In this document: positions 15,031 to 23,155 of the stretch, piece after piece
How the letters are laid out: the number at the start of each line of letters is the position of its first letter
Numbering within the stretch: the stretch's first letter is position 1
From: WQXF01 sp031552825
Lineage (GTDB): Bacteria; Bacillota; Clostridia; Christensenellales; Aristaeellaceae
NCBI GenBank assembly: GCA_031552825.1
Contig: JAVBMD010000013.1
Location: forward strand, 15,461 to 79,460
Length of the DNA stretch: 64,000 nucleotides
Reading direction: 5' to 3'
Position numbers and translations under genes: made by a program
Notes under the pieces: generated by a model
The model's database searches: none
The model's input: only the letters and a program-made list of their open reading frames with translations
What the model was told of the DNA's origin: nothing

Positions 15031-15912
15031 GTGCAAAGCATGCTCTACCGTAACAAGCGACCCCTTTGGGTCTTTCTGACGCTGCCGCTGGTCATGTTTG
15101 CGGTGTTCTTGTATTATCCATTTATTATGAACATCTACAATAGCCTGTTCGAAATCCGCAGCTTGGCCGGCGTGCGCGAGGGGTTTATCGGCGCGAGCAA
15201 CTATGCCGCGATGCTCCGCGATCCGCAGATGATTACGGCGACGAAAAACTCGTTGCTGATGATGGTGCTCACGGTGGTGTTCCAGTTGGGCATCGCGCTC
15301 ATTCTGGCGCTGATGGTGGATTCTTTGAAGCGCGGGGCGGGGTTTTTCCGCACGGTGTACTTCTTCCCCATCGTCATCTCCGCCACGGCGATCGGCCTGA
15401 TGTTCAACCTGTTTTATGATTACCGCAACGGCATGCTCAATCAGCTGCTGAATTTCTTCGGCGCGGATCCAGTTTTTTGGAAGGACAAAGGCCGCGCGTT
15501 TTACATGATGTGCGTTCCGATCATCTGGCAATATGTCGGGTTCTACTTCGTGATTTTAATCACCGGGCTGTCCGGCATCCCAGAGGATGTGTACGAAAGC
15601 GCTTCGCTTGACGGCGCGGTCGGGCTGCGGAAAACTTGGTATATCACCCTGCCGCTGCTTCGCAGCGTGCTGGTCACCTGCACCACGCTTTGCATCACCG
15701 GCGCGCTGAAGGTATTTGACCTGCCGGAGATCCTGCTGCGCAGGGGTGCTCCCAGCGGCACCACTTTCCTGCTCGGCACGCTGATGCAAATTACGACGTT
15801 CGAGGCTGGCAACGTGGATTACGGCAGCGCCATCGCTGTGGTGATCGTTGTGCTGGGCATCGTCGTGGCGCGCGGCACCGGCAAACTGCTAGAAAGCAAG
15901 GAGGTGCTGTAA
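15031..15912 (+). CDS. Sugar ABC transporter permease, MalF/UgpA type
   Basis: 293 residues starting at a GTG with GGGGTGAT upstream. Six predicted transmembrane helices; the cytoplasmic EAA loop that contacts the ATPase reads YESASLDGAVGLRKTWYITLPLL. Forms the membrane channel with the next gene product, whose ATG follows its stop codon directly. No ATPase gene is present, so the importer presumably uses a shared MsmX-type ATPase encoded elsewhere. Confidence 0.93.
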   Translation: MQSMLYRNKRPLWVFLTLPLVMFAVFLYYPFIMNIYNSLFEIRSLAGVREGFIGASNYAAMLRDPQMITATKNSLLMMVLTVVFQLGIALILALMVDSLKRGAGFFRTVYFFPIVISATAIGLMFNLFYDYRNGMLNQLLNFFGADPVFWKDKGRAFYMMCVPIIWQYVGFYFVILITGLSGIPEDVYESASLDGAVGLRKTWYITLPLLRSVLVTCTTLCITGALKVFDLPEILLRRGAPSGTTFLLGTLMQITTFEAGNVDYGSAIAVVIVVLGIVVARGTGKLLESKEVL

Positions 15913-16791
15913 ATGGACGCGAAAAATGTGCTTGCTGGCGCGGGAACGCGCGTTTCCACAGCGCCCCGCCGCATCGGCTGGAGCAAGGCGCTGGTGCATG
16001 CGCTGCTGATTCTTTGGGCGATCACCACCATCTTTCCTTTTCTATGGGTCATCAACAACAGCTTCAAGTCCTCCCGGTCGATCATGCAAAACGGCTTCTC
16101 TATCGCGATTCAGCCCATTTGGGATAACTATATCAACGCCTTTACCCGCCAGCAAATCGGGCGGGGCTATCTGAACAGCCTTATCGTATCCGGCTCGGTC
16201 ACGGTGCTGGTGATGCTGCTTTCCTCGCTGCTTTCCTTCGCCATGACGCGCTACCGGTTTCGCGGCCGCGGACTGATTCACGCGCTGATCGTCGGCAGCC
16301 TGATGTTCCCGGCCTTCTCCACGATCTTTCCGGTATTCAAAATGCTTGCCAGCGTAGGCTTGATCGACAAGCACCTTGGCGCGATCCTGCCGCAGACCGC
16401 AGGCAACCTTGCCTTTGCCACGGTGGTAATGATGGGCTTCATCGGCCAACTGCCCTGTGAATTGGAAGAGGCGGCCTTTATGGAGGGGTGCAGCGTATAT
16501 CAAATTTTTCTGCGCATCGTTGTGCCATTATCCAAGAGCGCGCTGGCAACGGTGGCTATCTTTTCATTCTTGTGGAGCTACAATGACCTGTTCCTGCAAA
16601 TGATCGTTCTGCGCACGCGGCCTGTACAGCCGATTTGCGCGCTCATGCGCGAGATCTCCAGCCAGTTCGGCACGGATTTCGGCTTGATGGCAGCGGCGGT
16701 CAGCATCATCGTAATCCCAGTGCTAACCATCTATATCCTGCTGCAAAAGAACATCGTTAAGGGGTTGACAGCCGGAGCCGTTAAGGGATAG
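15913..16791 (+). CDS. Sugar ABC transporter permease, MalG type
   Basis: 292 residues. N-terminal cytoplasmic stretch, then six transmembrane helices beginning with LVHALLILWAITTIFPFLWV. The EAA loop reads LEEAAFMEGCSVYQIFLRIVVPL. The MalG-like N-terminal pattern FLWVINNSFKSSRSI is present. Start codon directly abuts the stop of the partner permease, indicating translational coupling. Confidence 0.93.
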   Translation: MDAKNVLAGAGTRVSTAPRRIGWSKALVHALLILWAITTIFPFLWVINNSFKSSRSIMQNGFSIAIQPIWDNYINAFTRQQIGRGYLNSLIVSGSVTVLVMLLSSLLSFAMTRYRFRGRGLIHALIVGSLMFPAFSTIFPVFKMLASVGLIDKHLGAILPQTAGNLAFATVVMMGFIGQLPCELEEAAFMEGCSVYQIFLRIVVPLSKSALATVAIFSFLWSYNDLFLQMIVLRTRPVQPICALMREISSQFGTDFGLMAAAVSIIVIPVLTIYILLQKNIVKGLTAGAVKG

Positions 16792-16802
16792 GATCAAAAA
16801 AA

Positions 16803-16835
16803 GCTGCGTTCTTCCACGAAGCAGAAGAACGCAGC
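16803..16835. terminator. Strong hairpin between permease and response regulator
   Basis: Perfect 12-bp stem GCTGCGTTCTTC / GAAGAACGCAGC, loop of 9. On the plus strand it is preceded, not followed, by an A-run, so it would be a proper terminator only on the minus strand. On plus it sits 14 bp before the start of the response regulator and may attenuate or protect the message. Confidence 0.55.
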
Positions 16836-16849
16836 GGTTAGGGGTGCGC

Positions 16850-17599
16850 ATGCTGAGCGTTGTATTGGTAGACGATGAGCAAATCATCCTCCACGGGCTG
16901 ATCCGCGTCATGCCTTGGGCGCAGTATGGCTGCGAGGTGATCGCCACCGCCGTCGATGGGCTGGAGGGCGTGGCGCTCGTGCGCCGCGAAAAGCCGGACA
17001 TTCTGTTCACCGACATCCGCATGCCCAACATGAACGGCCTGACAATGATCGCCGCGCTCCGGAGCGAATTCCCCGCCATGCAGATTGCCGTGCTGACCGC
17101 GCACCGGGATTTTGAATACGCGCAGCAAGCCTTGCACCTGGGCGTAACCCGCTACCTGCTCAAGCCCAGCAAGATGGATGAACTCGTGGAGGCGCTGGGC
17201 GAAATGGTTTCACGGCTTGAGGTTTCCGCCCCGCAAGAGGAAGCGCCGGAAACCGCCGCGCCGCCGTCCGGCGAAGCCTCGAGCTTTGTGCTCCAGCAAG
17301 CTGTGGATTTCATCTGCGATCACTGCACCGAGCATCTGCGCCTCTCCGACGTTGCCGATGGCGTATTTGTCAGCCAGTGGCATCTTTCGAAGCTAATCAA
17401 CCGCTACACCGGCCAAACCTTCAGCGATCTGCTGAACCAGCAGCGCGTCGAGCGCGCCAAGGAACTGCTTTCGCAGCCCGCGCTCAAGGTACACGAGGTC
17501 GCCGAACTCGTCGGCTTCTCCGACGTCGCGCACTTCTCCAAAACCTTTAAAAAACTCACCGGGCAATCGCCGATGGAATACCGCACGAAAAGGCGGTAA
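16850..17599 (+). CDS. YesN-type response regulator (REC + AraC HTH)
   Basis: 249 residues from the ATG at 16850 (AGGGG upstream; an earlier GTG at 16844 overlaps it). Receiver domain residues ~1-115 with VDDEQ, phosphoacceptor Asp55 in LFTDIRMPN, and the conserved Lys in YLLKPSKMDEL. A Pro/Ala/Glu linker (~122-145) leads to two AraC-type helix-turn-helix motifs (~150-247), ending in VAELVGFSDVAHFSKTFKKLTGQSPMEYR. Natural partner of the kinase at 11820-13544 and likely activator of the sugar transporter genes between them. It ends one base from the convergent gene at 17601. Confidence 0.94.
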   Translation: MLSVVLVDDEQIILHGLIRVMPWAQYGCEVIATAVDGLEGVALVRREKPDILFTDIRMPNMNGLTMIAALRSEFPAMQIAVLTAHRDFEYAQQALHLGVTRYLLKPSKMDELVEALGEMVSRLEVSAPQEEAPETAAPPSGEASSFVLQQAVDFICDHCTEHLRLSDVADGVFVSQWHLSKLINRYTGQTFSDLLNQQRVERAKELLSQPALKVHEVAELVGFSDVAHFSKTFKKLTGQSPMEYRTKRR

Positions 17600-17600
17600 G

Positions 17601-18377
17601 TCATTGCACGTTGGTCACATGCGCCATGCTATACAGCAACTCTCCGCCCTCGGTGACGGCGACTACAAGATAGTCGCCGTTTTGCGTGACGACGATGCGG
17701 TGGTCATTGCGATAGGCGATGTTTTTGACGCGCTTTATAAGCGGCGTAAGCGCGGAAGCGGGAAGCGCCGCAAAAGGCGCGCTCAGCTTCGCCTCCGGCA
17801 CGCCGCCGACCACGTACCCCGCATGCAGCGCGACCGAGGCGAGCGGATACCAAACCCCTTCCTCTTCCGCAGCCAAAAAGTCCATGCCACGGCGCATCAA
17901 ATCGGTGTAATCATTGGGCGACAAGCCGGAATTGCCCAACAGGACGCCAGCCGCGCCGATCTTCGCCCCCGCATATCCTTGATCCGCGCGCTCCGCCACC
18001 GCTTCCCCGGCAAGCGCCTCTGCCCGGCTCCAGTCCGCGATAAAGACGTTCCAATCGCTCAGGGCTGCCTTGCCGCCCTCCTTGGGCACGCGCGGAACCA
18101 GATACAGCGTGCGGTCCGCGCCGGGCAAGATGGCCGCGTCCTCCGGTTCGGGTTTAAGCACGAGCAGACCTTCTTCCGCGTAGAGCCGGGTGTATCCCAG
18201 AAACGCCAGCGGTTGATCTACCTGCGGACAAAGATAAATCTTGGCGCTGCGATAGGTCGGCGATTGCTCGAGCGACAGCGCACCCACGGCACCATCTGCC
18301 AGCGCGGGCCCGGTCAACCAGGTGCAGAACAGGCAGAGCAACAAGGGGATAAACCGTACTTTTCTTTGCGCTTTCAT
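17601..18377 (-). CDS. Secreted protein of unknown function
   Basis: 258 residues from the ATG at 18377 (AAGGAAATCC upstream). An N-terminal signal peptide (MKAQRKVRFIPLLLCLFCTW, ending PALADG) is clear. The mature part is globular with no transmembrane segment and no recognised domain. A central stretch LSPNDYTDLMRRGMDFL and C-terminal beta-rich part RIVVTQNGDYLVVAVTEGGE are the most distinctive. Last of three genes on this strand; its start overlaps the end of the VanZ gene, so it is translated from the same message. Not recognised. Confidence 0.75.
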   Translation of the reverse strand: MKAQRKVRFIPLLLCLFCTWLTGPALADGAVGALSLEQSPTYRSAKIYLCPQVDQPLAFLGYTRLYAEEGLLVLKPEPEDAAILPGADRTLYLVPRVPKEGGKAALSDWNVFIADWSRAEALAGEAVAERADQGYAGAKIGAAGVLLGNSGLSPNDYTDLMRRGMDFLAAEEEGVWYPLASVALHAGYVVGGVPEAKLSAPFAALPASALTPLIKRVKNIAYRNDHRIVVTQNGDYLVVAVTEGGELLYSMAHVTNVQ

Positions 18378-18859
18378 GATGGATTTCCTTTCGTATTTGC
18401 CGGTCGAAATCGCACCAACAACCAACCGATGCCCAGATAGCCCAGCGTTCCCAGCAGGCTGCCCAGCACATCGAAGCCGACATCCTCAATCATCGCGGCG
18501 CGCTCGGAGATGAACAGCTGATGCATCTCATCCAAGCCGCCGAGCACCGCGCAGATCCCCAGCACGACGCAGAGCACGCGCAGCACGTCGCGCCTACATC
18601 GAAGCCCGCCGCCGCGCAGCGCCTCTCCGGCAAGCGCATTGCAGCACAGCGCGCCCTGCACCGCAAACAGCGTCATGTGCGCCCACTTCCGCACGGGAAT
18701 AAACAGCACGGTTTCCGCGTGGGCGATGCGCTCCACGCGCGCGCTTTGCACGTCAGAAATATCCCCAGGCTGCGCGGAAAACCAAAAGATCACGCCATAC
18801 CATGCCAGCACCAGCAGCCACGGCAGCCATTTGCGCCAGCGCGCGCTAAGTCGGTTCAT
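18374..18859 (-). CDS. VanZ-family membrane protein
   Basis: 161 residues, four predicted transmembrane helices. Family marks are FSAQPGD after the first helix, RKWAHMTLFAVQGAL in the second and DEMHQLFISERAAMIEDVGFD before the last, closely following the VanZ-like pattern (KxxHxxxF ... DExxQxFxxxRxxxxxDxxxN/D). VanZ proteins confer low-level teicoplanin resistance in some settings; the general role is unknown. Middle gene of a three-gene unit, overlapping the next by 4 bp. Confidence 0.9.
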   Translation of the reverse strand: MNRLSARWRKWLPWLLVLAWYGVIFWFSAQPGDISDVQSARVERIAHAETVLFIPVRKWAHMTLFAVQGALCCNALAGEALRGGGLRCRRDVLRVLCVVLGICAVLGGLDEMHQLFISERAAMIEDVGFDVLGSLLGTLGYLGIGWLLVRFRPANTKGNPS

Positions 18860-18874
18860 CGGTTTCCTCCATGC

Positions 18875-19711
18875 TCATCCGTTTCCGTCCCAATCCGCAC
18901 GAATTTCATACACCTCGCCCGAGGGGGAGCCGATATAGATCCAGCATCCGCCCTCGGCTTCTTCCGGCGCACCCGCCTTGGGGCTAAGCCGAAGCGTCCA
19001 AACCCGGCCCTGTTGCGCCTTCTTTAGGGAAGCAAATACAGCATACTGCCCGATGCGCCCGGCTTCCCAACCGTGCTGCTCGATCAGCGCCTGTTCCGCA
19101 AGCGCCAGCGCCTGCTCCAGCGACAAATCCTCCGCGGCGGGCTGCACGCACGCGCCGACACCGTCCGGATAAACGCCGATCTCGGTCGCCCATGCATCAA
19201 AGCTCGCCTGTTGCGCCATCGTCCAGCCGGGGTTGTTGGCGTCGCCAACGCGTTGACCCCAGATCAGCTCCAGACCGCGCTCCCGGCGGAGCCATGCCAG
19301 TGCCGCCGACGGGTTCTCCTGCTCGCGCCACGCAAAGCACTGGATCGCTTCTCCGGTGCGCCCATCCAGTTCCGCGCAATAAAGCGGATCGCCTCCCGGC
19401 GGTTCGTCCAGCGGGTAGAACAGGACGCTCCAGAAGGTACGCTGCCGCTCTTCAGGAAAGGCATATAGCAGGCTTTCGGTTCGGCAGTCTTCCAGCGCCT
19501 CCTCAGAAACCTCTTCGTTATCCGCGATCATTTGCCGTGCGACGGCATCGGCCTGCTCGCGCGTCAAATCGTTGGCACCGGGCTGCACCTCGACGGTCTC
19601 GCCGCCCGCCAATGGCGGAAATTCTTGGGGCTGCCCTTGCGCGGCGGCGCAATTGCCCCCCGCCAGCAATCCAATCAGCACGGCGATCGCCGTCCATTTC
19701 CTTCCACGCAT
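18875..19711 (-). CDS. Secreted protein with two PepSY-like repeats
   Basis: 278 residues from the ATG at 19711 (AAAGGAG upstream; an ATG at 19747 has no ribosome site). Signal peptide (~1-25). Two related halves each start with a helix of the type LTREQADAVARQMIADN (~45) and LSLEQALALAEQALIEQ (~188) and continue with beta strands ending DGRTGEAIQCF or SPSGEVYEIR, the general pattern of PepSY domains. Such domains are often inhibitory or regulatory in secreted proteins. It heads the PepSY-VanZ-unknown unit and lies 77 bp after the ABC exporter on the same strand. Confidence 0.75.
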   Translation of the reverse strand: MRGRKWTAIAVLIGLLAGGNCAAAQGQPQEFPPLAGGETVEVQPGANDLTREQADAVARQMIADNEEVSEEALEDCRTESLLYAFPEERQRTFWSVLFYPLDEPPGGDPLYCAELDGRTGEAIQCFAWREQENPSAALAWLRRERGLELIWGQRVGDANNPGWTMAQQASFDAWATEIGVYPDGVGACVQPAAEDLSLEQALALAEQALIEQHGWEAGRIGQYAVFASLKKAQQGRVWTLRLSPKAGAPEEAEGGCWIYIGSPSGEVYEIRADWDGNG

Positions 19712-19788
19712 GTTCTGTTTTCTCCTTTTGCGCGAAGCATCGCTCATTTATGCAACGAATAAAAGACGGAAAATCTTGCCGCTCTTGC

Positions 19789-21555
19789 TCATTCCTGCAT
19801 TTGAAACTGTATACGGTACAGCTCGGCGTACACGCCGCCTTTTTCCAAAAGAGCGGCGTGCGTGCCCTTTTCCAGGACGCCCTCGTCGCCGATCACGACG
19901 ATCTCATCGGCGTTTTTGATGGTGGACAGGCGATGCGCGATGACCAGCGTCGTGCGTCCTTGGCTGAGCCGCTCGAAGGCGTGCTGGATGCGCAGCTCGG
20001 TGGTGGTATCCAGCGCGCTGGTGGCCTCGTCGAGGATCAACACGCGCGGATTCTTCAGGAAGATGCGCGCGATGGATACCCGTTGCTTCTGGCCGCCCGA
20101 GAGCAGCACGCCGCGCTCGCCGACCAAGGTCTCGTATCCCTCGGGCATGGCGAGGATGTCCTCGTGAATCTCCGCCATCTTGGCGGCGGCAATGACCTCC
20201 TCCATCGTGGCGTCGACGCGGCCATAGCGGATGTTATCCAGCACCGACCCCGCGAACAGAAACACGTCCTGCTGCACGATGCCGATCTGCCCGCGCAGGC
20301 AGTCCAGCTTGATTTGGCGAATGTCCGCGCCGTCCAGCGTAATGCTGCCGCTCCGGATATCGTAAAAGCGCGGAATGAGCTGACAAAGCGTGGTTTTTCC
20401 GCCGCCGGAGGGGCCGACCAGCGCCAGCGTCTTGCCGTGCGGAATGCGCAGGTTGACGTCGGTGAGCACATTGACGCCATCATCATAGGCGAACGTCACG
20501 TGCTCGAAGGCGATATCGCCCCGGATATCTTGCAGCTCGACGGCGTCGGGCGCGTCGACGATTTCCGGTTGCTCATCCAGAATCTCCATAAAGCGATCAA
20601 AACCGGCCATGCCCACCAGATATTGTTCCACAAAGTTGGTCAGGCGCCTGATCGGCGACTGGATGGTGCTCACGAACAGATTGAAAGTCACCAGCTCGGT
20701 CACCGTCATGCGGCCGCGCATCATCAGCACACCGCCCACCAGCAACACCACCAGCCCCATCAGGCTCAGCAGCATCTCCATGCCGCTGTGAAAGATGGCC
20801 ATCGCGCTGTAAAAGGCGGATTTCGCGCCGCGAAAACGCTTATTCCCCTCCTCAAACTTGCGGATCTCATAAGCCTCGTTTGCGAAGGCCTTGGCGGTGC
20901 GCGCGCCGGATATGCTGCTCTCCAGATCTGCGTTAATGCCCGCCATGCGCTCCTTGACGGCGGCGCTGGCATTGCGCATGCGCGTGCGCTGCGCTACCGA
21001 GAAGCCGACGATCAGCGGCACGGTACACAATAGCGCCAGCGCCAGCTGCCATTGCAGGCGAAACAGATAAATAAACGCGCCGATCAGCGTCACGGTAGAG
21101 ATAAACAGATCCTCCGGCCCATGATGCGCCAGTTCGGTGATATCAAACAAGTCGGTGGTCACGCGGGACATCAGGCGGCCGGTACGGTTTTTATCGTAGA
21201 AGCGAAAGCTCAGCCGTTGCAGCTGCGCAAAGATATCGCGGCGCATGCTGGCTTCCATCAGCACGCCCATGTTGTGCCCATAATAGGTCACAACATAGCT
21301 CATCAGGGTACGCAGGGCATAGCCCACCGCCATCGCCGCGATAATCAGAAAAAACGCCCGATACATTTGCCCCGGCAGGTAGGTATTGAGCGAGTGGCGC
21401 GTCACGATGGGGAAAGCGAGATCCACCAGCGCAATAATCAGCGCACAGGTCATGTCCAGCGCGAACAGCTTCCGCACCGGCTTATAATAGCCAAAGAATG
21501 CCCGCAGCCTGTTGCTGCGTTGAGTTGGCAAATGCGCCACGGTTTCCTCTTGCAT
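19789..21555 (-). CDS. ABC exporter, fused membrane and ATPase domains (MsbA/LmrA type)
   Basis: 588 residues from the ATG at 21555 (GAGAAGGGG upstream; the open frame extends 22 codons further). Six-helix exporter domain (~25-310) with the typical loop RTGRLMSRVTTDLFDI. The nucleotide-binding domain (~345-585) has Walker A GPSGGGKTT, signature LSGGQKQR, Walker B VLILDEATSALD and switch AHRLST. Forms a homodimer or a heterodimer with a partner elsewhere. Exports lipid, drug or peptide; substrate not predictable. It starts 22 bp after the MATE gene, so both exporters share a transcript. Confidence 0.94.
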   Translation of the reverse strand: MQEETVAHLPTQRSNRLRAFFGYYKPVRKLFALDMTCALIIALVDLAFPIVTRHSLNTYLPGQMYRAFFLIIAAMAVGYALRTLMSYVVTYYGHNMGVLMEASMRRDIFAQLQRLSFRFYDKNRTGRLMSRVTTDLFDITELAHHGPEDLFISTVTLIGAFIYLFRLQWQLALALLCTVPLIVGFSVAQRTRMRNASAAVKERMAGINADLESSISGARTAKAFANEAYEIRKFEEGNKRFRGAKSAFYSAMAIFHSGMEMLLSLMGLVVLLVGGVLMMRGRMTVTELVTFNLFVSTIQSPIRRLTNFVEQYLVGMAGFDRFMEILDEQPEIVDAPDAVELQDIRGDIAFEHVTFAYDDGVNVLTDVNLRIPHGKTLALVGPSGGGKTTLCQLIPRFYDIRSGSITLDGADIRQIKLDCLRGQIGIVQQDVFLFAGSVLDNIRYGRVDATMEEVIAAAKMAEIHEDILAMPEGYETLVGERGVLLSGGQKQRVSIARIFLKNPRVLILDEATSALDTTTELRIQHAFERLSQGRTTLVIAHRLSTIKNADEIVVIGDEGVLEKGTHAALLEKGGVYAELYRIQFQMQE

Positions 21556-21577
21556 GTGTACCCCTTCTCTCTGTCTA

Positions 21578-22972
21578 TTAAGCCGCGAGCGTTCTCTTAT
21601 GCATCCATTTCCCTCCGGCAAAGCGCGCGTAGACCACGCTGGCGCGCGTCGTTTGATCCAGCACGATGGAGAGCCACGCGCCGGTCAACCCCCAGCCGAA
21701 GGTGTAGATAAACAGCGGGGCAACCAGCACGCGGAAAACCCAAATGCCCAGTATCGAAGCGACGAGGGGAAACATCGAATCCCCCGCCCCGCGCAATGTC
21801 GCCCCGATGGTCTGCTGGATGGCGATGCCGGGCATGCCCAGCGCCATGATGCGAAGCACACCGGCGGCCAGCATGGCCACCGCGACATCGTTGATATACC
21901 ATTGCGCGATCAGGTGCGAACCCAACGCGAACAACAGCCCTACCGCCGCCGAGGCAATGAGCGCCATGCGCAGCACCACCGTGGCATATGCCCGCGCCTT
22001 CTTCGGCTCGCCCGCGCCCATGCTCTGGCCGACCAGCGTCGTAGCGGCGACGCCGAAGCCCTGCGCCGGTACCCAGCTTAGGCCATTGATATTCAGGCCG
22101 ATCTGATGCGCGGCGAAGATGGTGGCACCCAAACCGGCGACGCTGCGGGCGAAGAGGATGAAGCCGATCTGCATGATGGCCTGCTCGGTAGCGGTCGTGG
22201 TTCCCACGCGCAGAATACGCTTCACCTGCTCTATGCGCATACGGAATCCATCGCGCACTTGCAGGCGAATCTGGCTATCGACGCGGAACAGCACCACCAG
22301 CGCCGCCACCATCCCCACCGCGCGCGAAAAGGTGGTGGAAATCGCGGCGCCCAAAACGCCCATCGCCGGAAAACCAAGGTGACCATAGATCAAGACATAG
22401 TTGCCCACAACGTTCAGCAGATTGCTGGCGAGGTTGTACACCATGGGGAGCCGGGTTTGCCCAGCTCCGCGCAGCGCCCCTGTTACCGCCATATTGAGCG
22501 CGGCGACGAGCAGCCCGGCGGAGCACACCTGCATGTATTGCTTGGCGTAAGGCAGCGCCTGCAGGGTAAAGGCATCGCGGTTGTTCCCCGCCATAAAGGC
22601 GACCAGCGGCCCCGCCAAACCGGTACCGAGCAGCGTAGTAATCGCGCCCATGATGAAATTCAGCCCCAGCGCCGTGCGAACCACCTGCCGCGCGCCGGGG
22701 ATATCCCCAGCACCCAACGACCACGCAACCGCCGCCGTCGTACCCACGTTGAAGGCCGACATCACGCCTAGCAGCAGGTTCATAGGGTTGTTGGTATACC
22801 CAACCGCCGCCAGCGCGATCGCGGAGATATCGGTATGCCCCAGCATCATCGTATCCACCATGCCAAACAGCTGCGAGAACACCAATTCAATCATCGCGGG
22901 CAACGTAATGGCCAAGATGCGCCGCATATCTTTGCCATCCACATCCAGCTTATGACACAATAATTTCTGCAC
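21578..22972 (-). CDS. MATE-family efflux transporter
   Basis: About 464 residues with twelve predicted transmembrane helices in two homologous halves. Typical MATE segments are ITLPAMIELVFSQLFGMVDTMMLG near the start, GALRGAGQTRLPM in helix 5 and ATLRGAGDSMFP in the second half. Uses an ion gradient to extrude cationic drugs or metabolites. I place the start at a GTG at 22972, 8 nt after AGGAGG; an ATG at 22978 is only 2 nt from it. A promoter with an overlapping palindrome lies upstream. Confidence 0.92.
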   Translation of the reverse strand: MQKLLCHKLDVDGKDMRRILAITLPAMIELVFSQLFGMVDTMMLGHTDISAIALAAVGYTNNPMNLLLGVMSAFNVGTTAAVAWSLGAGDIPGARQVVRTALGLNFIMGAITTLLGTGLAGPLVAFMAGNNRDAFTLQALPYAKQYMQVCSAGLLVAALNMAVTGALRGAGQTRLPMVYNLASNLLNVVGNYVLIYGHLGFPAMGVLGAAISTTFSRAVGMVAALVVLFRVDSQIRLQVRDGFRMRIEQVKRILRVGTTTATEQAIMQIGFILFARSVAGLGATIFAAHQIGLNINGLSWVPAQGFGVAATTLVGQSMGAGEPKKARAYATVVLRMALIASAAVGLLFALGSHLIAQWYINDVAVAMLAAGVLRIMALGMPGIAIQQTIGATLRGAGDSMFPLVASILGIWVFRVLVAPLFIYTFGWGLTGAWLSIVLDQTTRASVVYARFAGGKWMHKRTLAA

Positions 22973-23004
22973 GCGCATGCCCTCCTTACGGCGATCCTAC
23001 TCGT

Positions 23005-23036
23005 ATTGTACCCCTCTTTCCTTGGAAAGGAAAGGT
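23005..23036 (-). promoter_or_regulatory. Promoter with palindromic operator-like site, MATE/ABC exporter operon
   Basis: Minus-strand TACAAT (23005-23010). The -35 region overlaps the palindrome CTTTCCTTGGAAAG (23016-23029), which could be a repressor site controlling the exporters. Confidence 0.45.
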
Positions 23037-23093
23037 TTCGCATCGCCTTGTCGCGGGTTTGGATAAAACGCACAAAAATTCGCAAATAAAGTA

Positions 23094-23132
23094 GGGGCTG
23101 TCAACGTGGTATGCTACCAACGTGACAGCCCC
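23094..23132 (-). terminator. Terminator of the giant surface-protein gene
   Basis: Stem GGGGCTGTCA / TGACAGCCCC extended by a second short stem around an internal loop, 24 bp after the stop codon, with a T-rich tail on the minus strand. Confidence 0.85.
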
Positions 23133-23155
23133 ATTTGCCCGGAAGCGGTTGCGCC

